NCBI RefSeq assembly: GCF_014205165.1
Contig: NZ_JACHMZ010000001.1
Coordinates: 5,314,501-5,378,500 of the forward strand
Direction of reading: 5' to 3'
DNA length: 64,000 bases
Origin: Micromonospora carbonacea
GTDB lineage: Bacteria > Actinomycetota > Actinomycetes > Mycobacteriales > Micromonosporaceae
Shown: positions 16,372-23,317 of the stretch, piece by piece
Layout of the letters: every line of letters starts with the position of its first letter
Position numbering within the stretch: position 1 is the stretch's first letter
Notes under the pieces: generated by a model
Database searches by the model: none
What the model was told of the DNA's origin: nothing
Seen by the model: the letters and a program-made list of their open reading frames with translations, nothing else
Translations under genes and position numbers: made by a program

Positions 16372-18837
16372 TCAGTTCACCGTGCGCAGGACGGGGCGGG
16401 CGGTGAGGGCCGCCGCGGGCAGCGGGCGCGGGGCCCGCACCGTGAACGTCGCCGACTCCCCCGGCAACAGCGTCACCAGGGCCTCGTCGACCTCGGCGGC
16501 CGGGTCGAGCCGGTCCGGGAACAGGGTCAGGTCGCGCAGGAACGTGCGGGCGGTGACGCATACCCGCTGCCCGCCGTCGACCTGCTCGACCGTGGCGCCG
16601 TACTCCGCCGCCGGCCAGTCGGCGTCGCGGTCCTCGGCGAAGAACCAGAACGCCCGCCCGGCGTCGCCCGCCTCGGCGACCAGCAGCTCCCGCCGGGGCT
16701 CCTCCGGCCGGGCCAGGTCCGCCGGCAGCGCCAGCTCCACCTTCCCGTACGCGGGCACGTCGAGGTCGTACGCCGACTTCGCCCTCGGCTCGCCGTCCGC
16801 CGTGACCCGGGTGACGGCGGCGGGGGCCCGCCACGGCTGCCCGGTCTCGTTGACGGCCACCAGCGCCAGCCCGCCGTCGCGGGGCTGGACGGTGAGCAGC
16901 CGGTCGGCGTACGCGCGGCGCAGCGCGTACCACAGGGGTTTGCGCCGGCCGTCGCCGTCGACGGCCGCCCAGGAGGTGACGGGCCAGCAGTCGTTGAGCT
17001 GCCACACGATGGCGCCCATGCACACCGGCCGGTGCGAGCGGAAGTGCTCCACCCCGAGCTGGATGGCGCGGGCCTGGTTGAGCTGCGTGAAGTAGTGCCA
17101 CTCGGCGAAGTCGGCCGGCGGGGGCAGGTGCGCGTCCAGGCCCCGCCGGAGCTTCGCGTCGCCGTCGATGGCCTTCTGGTGGTGGGCCATCCCCGGCGAG
17201 TCGGGGGCGAGCGGGTCGTCGGAGATGGCCCGGCGCAGCGTCGCGTACGCCGGGGGCGCCTGGTAGCCGAACTCGGCGACGAACCGGGGCAGGTACTCGC
17301 GGTACTTCGGGTAGTCGTCGGTGTTCCACACGTCCCAGATGTGCATGCTGCCGCGCGCCGGGTCGTTGGGGTGGACGTCCTCGGTGCCCGACCAGGGGCT
17401 GCCCGGCCAGTACGGGCGGGTCGGGTCCAGCTCGGCGACGATCGCCGGCAGCAGCTCCAGGTAGTAGCCCCGGCCCCAGGTGCGGCCGGCGAGGCGCTCC
17501 TGCCAGCCCCAGTCGTGCCAGGCCCAGATGTTCTCGTTGTTGCCCGTCCACAGCACCAGCGACGGGTGGGCGGCCAGCCGGGTGACCTGTTCGCGCGCCT
17601 CGGCCTCCACCTCGGAGCGGAACGGCTCCTCCTCCGGGTAGGCCGCGCAGGCGAACAGGAAGTCCTGCTGCACCAGCAGCCCGAGGGAGTCGGCCAGCTC
17701 GTAGAAGTCCTCCGACTCGTACCGGCCGCCGCCCCAGACGCGCAGCAGGTTGATGTTCGCCCCGACGGCCTGGTCGAAGCGGTGCGCCAGCCGCGCCCGG
17801 GTGACCCGGTCGGGGAACGCGTCGTCGGGGATCCAGTTGGCCCCCCGGACGAACACCGGCACGTCGTTCACGACCAGCGTGAACGCGGAGCCGTGCGCGT
17901 CGGGCGCGGTGTCCAGGCGCACGGTGCGGAAGCCGATCCGGCGGGACCAGGCGTCCAGCTCCCGGCCGTCGGCGGCGTGCAGGGTCACGTCGAGGGGGTG
18001 CAGCGGCTGGTCACCGTACCCCCGGGGCCACCACAGCGCGGGGTCGCGGACCTCGACGGTCAGCGCGGCCGTGCGCTCCCCCGCCGCGACGACGGCCTCG
18101 GCGGCGGCCCCGGCCACCGTGGCGCGGACGGTGACCGGCCCGTCGGCGGCCTGCCCGGCGGAGGTGGCCTGCCCGGCGGCGGCGCGCTCGACCTCGACGG
18201 CCACCTCGACTCGGCCGACACCGTCGGCGACGGTGACCAGCGGCCGGACCGTCGCGAGCCGGGCCGTGGACCAGGCGTGCAGGCCGATGTCCTGCCAGAT
18301 GCCGGCGGTGACGAGCGTCGGCCCCCAGTCCCAGCCGAAGTTGCAGGCCGTCTTGCGGATGAAGTGGAAGGGCTCGGGGTACGCGTTGGGCCGGTCGCCG
18401 AGCCGGTCCCGGTGCGCCTCGGCGTAGCGGTAGGGCGAGTCGAACCGGACGGTCAGCGTGTTGGCCCCCGGCCGCAGCGCGTCCGCCACGGCGAAGCGGT
18501 AGCCGCGGTGCATGTTCTCGGATCGGCCGACCTCGACGCCGTTGACGGCGAGCGTGGCGACCGTGTCGAGGCCGGCGCAGACCAGGTCGACCCGGTCGGC
18601 GTCGCCGGCCGGCGCGTCGAACGTGGTCTCGTAGACCCAGTCGGTGCGCCCGATCCACGCCAGCGCCGTCTCGTTGTCGTCGAGGTAGGGGTCGGGGATC
18701 AGCCCGGCGGCGAGCAGGTCGGTGTGCACGCAGCCGGGCACGCTCGCCGGGACCGACCGGCCCGCCACCTGCGGCGGCGCCTGGCCGCCGGCGACGGCCC
18801 GCAGCAGCCAACCCTCGTGCAACGATTGCCGGATCAC
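16372..18837 (-). CDS. Glycoside hydrolase family 2 beta-mannosidase
   Basis: An 821-residue intracellular enzyme (no signal peptide) expected to release mannose from the non-reducing end of beta-mannosides. It has the GH2 order: N-terminal jelly roll (residues 1-190), immunoglobulin-like domain, TIM barrel from about 300. The acid/base glutamate is in WTGNNENIWAW and the nucleophile in FVAEFGYQ. Length matches bacterial beta-mannosidases. The GTG start overlaps the stop of the upstream permease gene as GTGA, so it is the last gene of the uptake operon. LacI-type control is inferred from the divergent regulator. A beta-glucuronidase or beta-galactosidase is less likely because the NNE motif and length favour mannosidase. 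Confidence 0.88.
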   Translation of the reverse strand: MIRQSLHEGWLLRAVAGGQAPPQVAGRSVPASVPGCVHTDLLAAGLIPDPYLDDNETALAWIGRTDWVYETTFDAPAGDADRVDLVCAGLDTVATLAVNGVEVGRSENMHRGYRFAVADALRPGANTLTVRFDSPYRYAEAHRDRLGDRPNAYPEPFHFIRKTACNFGWDWGPTLVTAGIWQDIGLHAWSTARLATVRPLVTVADGVGRVEVAVEVERAAAGQATSAGQAADGPVTVRATVAGAAAEAVVAAGERTAALTVEVRDPALWWPRGYGDQPLHPLDVTLHAADGRELDAWSRRIGFRTVRLDTAPDAHGSAFTLVVNDVPVFVRGANWIPDDAFPDRVTRARLAHRFDQAVGANINLLRVWGGGRYESEDFYELADSLGLLVQQDFLFACAAYPEEEPFRSEVEAEAREQVTRLAAHPSLVLWTGNNENIWAWHDWGWQERLAGRTWGRGYYLELLPAIVAELDPTRPYWPGSPWSGTEDVHPNDPARGSMHIWDVWNTDDYPKYREYLPRFVAEFGYQAPPAYATLRRAISDDPLAPDSPGMAHHQKAIDGDAKLRRGLDAHLPPPADFAEWHYFTQLNQARAIQLGVEHFRSHRPVCMGAIVWQLNDCWPVTSWAAVDGDGRRKPLWYALRRAYADRLLTVQPRDGGLALVAVNETGQPWRAPAAVTRVTADGEPRAKSAYDLDVPAYGKVELALPADLARPEEPRRELLVAEAGDAGRAFWFFAEDRDADWPAAEYGATVEQVDGGQRVCVTARTFLRDLTLFPDRLDPAAEVDEALVTLLPGESATFTVRAPRPLPAAALTARPVLRTVN

Positions 18838-19745
18838 GACTTCACCGCGCCTTCCATGATTCCGCGGACGATCTGACGCCCGCCGACGAACAGCATGACC
18901 AACAGGGGGATCGTGGCGACGAACGCGCCGGCCAGCACCCGCCGGTAGATCACGTAGTTGCCGCTGGCCAGGTCGGAGATGGCCACCATCGAGGTGGGGA
19001 AGTCGGTGCCGCTGAGCGTGATCAGCGGCCACTGGAAGTCGTTCCAGGTGGCCACGAACGTCAGCAGGCCGAGCACCGCGAGGGCGGGCCGGATCGCCGG
19101 CAGCACCATGCTCCGGTAGATCCGCATGGTGGTCGCGCCGTCCACCCGCGCCGACTCGACCAGCTCGTCGGGGACGGAGTTGACGATGAACTGGCGCATG
19201 TAGAACACGCCGAACGCGGTGACCAGGCCGGGCGCGACGACGGCGAGCAGGGTGCCGTTCCAGCCGAGCTTGCCCATCACGATGTAGAGCGCCACGATGC
19301 CGAGCTGGTTGGGCACGGTGAGGGTGAGCACCACGAACAGCATCAGCCAGCCGCTGCCCTTGAACCGCAGCTTGGCGAACGCGAAGCCGGCCAGCGAGCA
19401 GAAGAACAGCACCGAGGCGGTGACCACGGTGGAGACGACGAGACTGTTGATCAGGCCGGCGGCGAAGAAGACGTCCTGGAGGGAGAAGACCTCCTCCAGG
19501 TTGACCAGGAACCGGTCGCCGGGCACGACCGCCGGGGGGATCATCGCGAGGGCCTCGTCGTCGCTGGTGGCGATGACGAACATCCAGTACAGCGGGAAGA
19601 CCGAGAAGAGGATCGTCACGGCCAGCAGCAGGTACGTGCCGAGGCCCGCCGGAGTGTCCTGCGGGGCGCGGCCCATCAGCCGGGCCCGCCGGCCCCGGGG
19701 CGCGGGGACCTGCGCGACTGGCCTGCGCGCGGTGTCGACGCTCAT
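18834..19745 (-). CDS. Carbohydrate ABC transporter permease, MalG type
   Basis: A 303-residue inner-membrane permease with six predicted helices beginning at about residue 33 (LGTYLLLAVTILFSVFPLYW). The cytoplasmic EAA loop that contacts the ATPase reads ESARVDGATTMRIYRSMVLP near residue 210. The ATG overlaps the upstream permease stop (ATGA), and its own stop overlaps the mannosidase start (GTGA). With the next two genes it forms a complete importer apart from an ATPase. None is encoded nearby, so a shared MsiK-type ATPase elsewhere is likely, as in other actinomycetes. Substrate, probably manno-oligosaccharides, is inferred from the mannosidase. Confidence 0.93.
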   Translation of the reverse strand: MSVDTARRPVAQVPAPRGRRARLMGRAPQDTPAGLGTYLLLAVTILFSVFPLYWMFVIATSDDEALAMIPPAVVPGDRFLVNLEEVFSLQDVFFAAGLINSLVVSTVVTASVLFFCSLAGFAFAKLRFKGSGWLMLFVVLTLTVPNQLGIVALYIVMGKLGWNGTLLAVVAPGLVTAFGVFYMRQFIVNSVPDELVESARVDGATTMRIYRSMVLPAIRPALAVLGLLTFVATWNDFQWPLITLSGTDFPTSMVAISDLASGNYVIYRRVLAGAFVATIPLLVMLFVGGRQIVRGIMEGAVKS

Positions 19746-20683
19746 GTGCGGCCTCCGGACAGGCGGCTCGTCAGCCAGGTGTTGATGCCGGCGATGACGA
19801 GGATGATCAGGAACAGGGCCCAGGACATCGCGGCGGCGTAGCCGAGGTTGAGGTCCTTCCAGCCCACCTTGTAGATGAGCTGGGCGATGGTCTGCCACTC
19901 GCCGTTCGGGCCGCCGGTGGCCGCCTGCGCGTTGAGGTCGAACAGCATCGGCTCGGTGAAGAGCTGGAGCCCGCCGATGGTGGAGAGCACGACGGTGAAC
20001 ACGACGACCGGCTGGATCATCGGCACGGTGATCCGCCAGAGCTGCTTCCACGGGCCCGCGCCGTCGATGGCCGCCGCCTCGTAGACGTCGCGGGGGATGG
20101 ACTGCATCGCCGCCAGGTAGAGCAGCGCGTTGTAGCCGATCCACTTCCAGTTGACCATGGTGGCGACGGCGATCCAGGAGTGCAGCTTGTCGGCCCGCCA
20201 GTCGATCGGCGCGTCGCCACCGCCGAACGGGCCGAGCAGCCAGTTGGCCAGGCCGAAGTCGCGGGAGAAGAAGACGCTGAACACCATCGTGGAGGCGACG
20301 ATCGGCGTGACGTACGGCAGCAGGACGCCGACCCGCCACCAGGTCTGGGCGCGCAGCCTGCGGTTGAGCAGCGAGGCGAGCACCAGGGCGAGCAGCAGTT
20401 GCGGCACCGAGGAGAGCAGGAAGATGCCGAAGGTGTTGTAGAGGGCGTTCCAGAAGTCCTCGTCGCCGGCGAGCCGGGTGAAGTTGTCGAGCCCGGCCCA
20501 GTACGGCAGCGTCGGGTCGTCCAGCTCGTAGTTGCGCAGCGCCACCACGCCGTTGAACAGCAACGGGAACAGGCCGAAGACGGCGAACAGCAGGAAGAAG
20601 GGCGCGATCATCAGGTACGGCAGGTAGCGCATGTCGAAGCGGTACAGCCGGTCGCGCCAGGTGAGCCGCCGGGTGTCGGGCAT
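19742..20683 (-). CDS. Carbohydrate ABC transporter permease, MalF type
   Basis: A 313-residue permease, the partner of the MalG-type protein. Membrane segments start with YLPYLMIAPFFLLFAVFGLFPLLF near residue 20. The EAA loop reads EAAAIDGAGPWKQLWRITVP. The stop overlaps the next gene's ATG and only one base separates its start from the stop of the binding-protein gene. The order binding protein, MalF type, MalG type, hydrolase is standard for CUT1 sugar importers. Length and topology match the family. Confidence 0.93.
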   Translation of the reverse strand: MPDTRRLTWRDRLYRFDMRYLPYLMIAPFFLLFAVFGLFPLLFNGVVALRNYELDDPTLPYWAGLDNFTRLAGDEDFWNALYNTFGIFLLSSVPQLLLALVLASLLNRRLRAQTWWRVGVLLPYVTPIVASTMVFSVFFSRDFGLANWLLGPFGGGDAPIDWRADKLHSWIAVATMVNWKWIGYNALLYLAAMQSIPRDVYEAAAIDGAGPWKQLWRITVPMIQPVVVFTVVLSTIGGLQLFTEPMLFDLNAQAATGGPNGEWQTIAQLIYKVGWKDLNLGYAAAMSWALFLIILVIAGINTWLTSRLSGGRT

Positions 20684-20684
20684 G

Positions 20685-21968
20685 TCAGGACCTGCTGGCC
20701 TTCTCGGCCTCCTTGACCGCCTCGGCCCAGGCGGCGTCCGGCTTGAGCGTCCCGTTCTCCACCCGTCGGATGACGTTCTCCACGTTCACCCGCGTCGGGC
20801 CGTTCTTCCTGCCCTGGTACTGCGGGGTGAGGCCCTGCGCCATCTTCGGGAAGATCTGCCCGACCGGGGCGTCGGTGAAGAACGGGTTCTTGAACTCGGC
20901 GATCGCCGGGTCGGCGTAGAGGGCCGGCTGCGACGGCAGGTTGCCGACCTTCTTGAAGATCTCGATCTGCTGCTCCGGCTGGACCAGCCACTCCAGCAGC
21001 TCGTACGCCTCGTCGACGTGCCTGCTCTGCTTGGGGATGGTCAGGAACGAGCCGCCCCAGTTGCCGCCGCCGCCGGGCACGGCCGCGATGTCCCACTTGC
21101 CCTCGGTGCCGGGGGCGGTGTCCTTGATGTGGCCGAGCATCCACGCCGGGCAGGCGAGGACGGCGAACGCGCCGCTGGTGAAGCCCTTGTCCCAGTCGGC
21201 CTGGAAGCTGACGAGCTTGGCGGAGATGCCGGCCTGGAGCGCCTTGACGGTGTAGTCGAAGGCGACCTTGGGGCCGCCGTCCATCCGGAGCTGCTCCTGC
21301 TCGTCGTAGAAGCCGGCCTGCTGCTGGCCGAGGATCGGGTTGAACAGGTTCGTGCCCGAGTCGATGAACTTCTTCCCCGTCGCGCCGGTGTACTGCTGGC
21401 CGACCTCGATGAACCTGTCCCAGGTGGGCCACAGCGCGGAGACCTGGTCGCGGTCGGTGGGCAGCCCGGCGGCCTTGAAGAGGTCGGTGCGGTAGCACAT
21501 GGCCAGGCCGCCGACGTCGGTGCCGAGGCCGATCTGGGTCCTGCCGTCGGCGGAGAGCGTCTGCTTCCACTTCCAGGGCAGGTACTTGCTCTCGAACGAC
21601 CCGGCGCCCTTGTCCAGCAGGTTGACGAACTTGTCGGACTGGCTGCGGAACTGCACGGCGTAGCCCTCGTCGATGGCGGCGATGTCCGCCGCGCCCGAGC
21701 CGGCGACGAGCTTCTTCTGGAGGTCCTCGTGCTGGGCGTTGTACTCGCCCGAGTTGAGCTGGATCCTGACGTCGGGGTGCGCGGCCTCGTACCTGGTCTT
21801 GAGGTCCTGGAGCCCGAAGTCGCCCCAGAAATTGATCTTCAGGGTGACCGTGCCGCCATCCGCGTCGCCGCCGCCGGTGGTGCTCCGGCCGCTGCACGCG
21901 GCCACCAGGGTCAGGCCGACCGCCCCCACGGCGACCGCGCGGGCCCAGTGGCTCCAGGACCGTCTCAT
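20685..21968 (-). CDS. Sugar-binding lipoprotein of a CUT1 ABC importer
   Basis: A 427-residue extracellular solute-binding protein, family 1. The lipobox LTLVAAC (cysteine at 25) follows an Arg-containing signal, so it is anchored to the membrane outside the cell. The mature protein has the family pattern of a glycine-rich lead (GGGDADGGTVTLKINFWGDFG), then the alternating lobes through TDVGGLAMCYRTDLFKAAGLP. GGAGGATGAC lies just before the ATG. First gene of the mannoside operon, transcribed away from the LacI regulator. The exact sugar cannot be read from sequence; beta-mannoside oligomers are inferred. Confidence 0.92.
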   Translation of the reverse strand: MRRSWSHWARAVAVGAVGLTLVAACSGRSTTGGGDADGGTVTLKINFWGDFGLQDLKTRYEAAHPDVRIQLNSGEYNAQHEDLQKKLVAGSGAADIAAIDEGYAVQFRSQSDKFVNLLDKGAGSFESKYLPWKWKQTLSADGRTQIGLGTDVGGLAMCYRTDLFKAAGLPTDRDQVSALWPTWDRFIEVGQQYTGATGKKFIDSGTNLFNPILGQQQAGFYDEQEQLRMDGGPKVAFDYTVKALQAGISAKLVSFQADWDKGFTSGAFAVLACPAWMLGHIKDTAPGTEGKWDIAAVPGGGGNWGGSFLTIPKQSRHVDEAYELLEWLVQPEQQIEIFKKVGNLPSQPALYADPAIAEFKNPFFTDAPVGQIFPKMAQGLTPQYQGRKNGPTRVNVENVIRRVENGTLKPDAAWAEAVKEAEKASRS

Positions 21969-22270
21969 GTCATCCTCCGAGCATGGTGGAACGCTCCCGA
22001 CATCGAGAGACGTCGACTGAACCGGATAAGTGACGCCACCGTACGGGCCGGCTTCACCAGTGTCAACGGCCGGTTAACCAGGTGCCTTTTCCGTAACTTG
22101 TCGGCGTCTCGCGGGGCTTAACCGCGCAAGCGCCGCCCCGGGGCCGCGCCGCGCACGGGCCCCGGTGCCGCTCGGCGGCCGGGCCGGTTGCAGTAGCGTG
22201 AGGGCCGCCGGCCACCCCGGCAGCGTGCACCCGCCACGGGGGCGGGCCGAGCAAGTGGAGGAACACGCCG
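21969..22270. promoter_or_regulatory. Divergent control region of lacI-type gene and mannoside operon
   Basis: This 302-base gap holds both promoters. Two operator-like sites are visible: TGAACCGGATAA at 22018-22029 and the near-palindrome GTCAACGGCCGGTTAAC at 22062-22078. A third related string, TTAACCGCG, lies near 22118. CG-centred palindromes of this size are usual LacI-family targets. Clear -10 and -35 boxes could not be assigned. Confidence 0.45.
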
Positions 22271-23290
22271 GTGAAGCGGCCGACCATCGCCGACGTCGCG
22301 CGGCGGGCCGGGGTCTCCAAGGGCGCGGTCTCGTACGCGCTGAACGGGCAGCCCGGCGTCTCCGAGGCGACCCGCCAGCGCATCCTGGCCATCGCCGCGG
22401 AGATCGGGTTCAGCCCGAGCAGCGCCGCCCGGGCGCTCTCCGGCGCCAGCGCCAACGCCGTGGGCCTCGCCCTGTGCCGCCCGGCCCGGATACTCGGCAT
22501 CGAGCCGTTCTTCATGGAGCTGATCAGCGGCGTCGAGGCCGAGCTGTCCGCCCGCTCGTACGCGCTGACCCTCCAGGTGGTCGCCGACCCCGACGCCGAG
22601 ATCGCGGTCTACCGCCGCTGGTGGGCCGAGCGCCGCGTCGACGGGGTATTCGTCTGCGACCTGCGCACCGACGACCGGCGGGTGCCGGCGCTGGAGGAGC
22701 TGCAACTGCCCGCCGTGGTGATCGGCGGTCCCGGGCACACCGGCGGGCTGGCCCACGTCTGGTCCGACGACGCCACGGCGCTGGTGGAGACCGTGGAATA
22801 CCTGGTCGCCCTGGGGCACCGCCGCATCGCCCGGGTCGGCGGGCTGCCCTCGCTGCTGCACACCGAGGTCCGCAGCGACGCCTTCACCGAGGCGTGCGCC
22901 CGGCTCGGGCTCGACGAGTCGGTCACCGTCTGGTCGGACTACACCGGCGAGGAGGGGGCGCGGGCCACCCGCCGGCTGCTCAGCTCCCCGCACCGCCCCA
23001 CCGCCGTCATCTACGACAACGACGTGATGGCGGTGGCGGGCCTGTCCGTGGCCCAGGAGATGGGCCTGACGGTCCCCGGCGACCTGTCCATCGTCGCCTG
23101 GGACGACTCACCCCTGTGCCAGCTCGTGCACCCGCCGCTCACGGCGCTGGGCCGGGACATCCCCGCGTACGGCGCGCACGCCGCCCGGCAGCTGCTCCAG
23201 GTGATCGCGGGCGAGCCGGTCAGCGGCGTGCAGGGCGAGACGGCGCACCTCACCCCCCGGGGCAGCACCGCGCCGCCCCGGGCACGGTGA
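22271..23290 (+). CDS. LacI-family transcriptional regulator
   Basis: A 339-residue repressor. The N-terminal helix-turn-helix reads TIADVARRAGVSKGAVSYALNG (residues 5-26, given in part) followed by a hinge helix ending in AARALSG. The remaining 275 residues are a periplasmic-binding-protein-like effector domain. The GTG start has GGAGG about nine bases upstream. It is divergent from the sugar-uptake operon, which it presumably represses until a mannoside or its breakdown product binds. The effector identity is inferred from operon content only. Confidence 0.9.
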   Translation: MKRPTIADVARRAGVSKGAVSYALNGQPGVSEATRQRILAIAAEIGFSPSSAARALSGASANAVGLALCRPARILGIEPFFMELISGVEAELSARSYALTLQVVADPDAEIAVYRRWWAERRVDGVFVCDLRTDDRRVPALEELQLPAVVIGGPGHTGGLAHVWSDDATALVETVEYLVALGHRRIARVGGLPSLLHTEVRSDAFTEACARLGLDESVTVWSDYTGEEGARATRRLLSSPHRPTAVIYDNDVMAVAGLSVAQEMGLTVPGDLSIVAWDDSPLCQLVHPPLTALGRDIPAYGAHAARQLLQVIAGEPVSGVQGETAHLTPRGSTAPPRAR

Positions 23291-23301
23291 GCCGGGGAGA
23301 C

Positions 23302-23313
23302 TTAACCGGTTCA
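23302..23313. promoter_or_regulatory. Stray LacI-operator-like site
   Basis: TTAACCGGTTCA matches 11 of 12 bases of the site at 22018-22029 read on the other strand. It lies in the short gap between the regulator stop and the converging GGDEF/EAL gene, so it may be coincidental or an auxiliary looping site. Confidence 0.3.
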
Positions 23314-23317
23314 GCGG

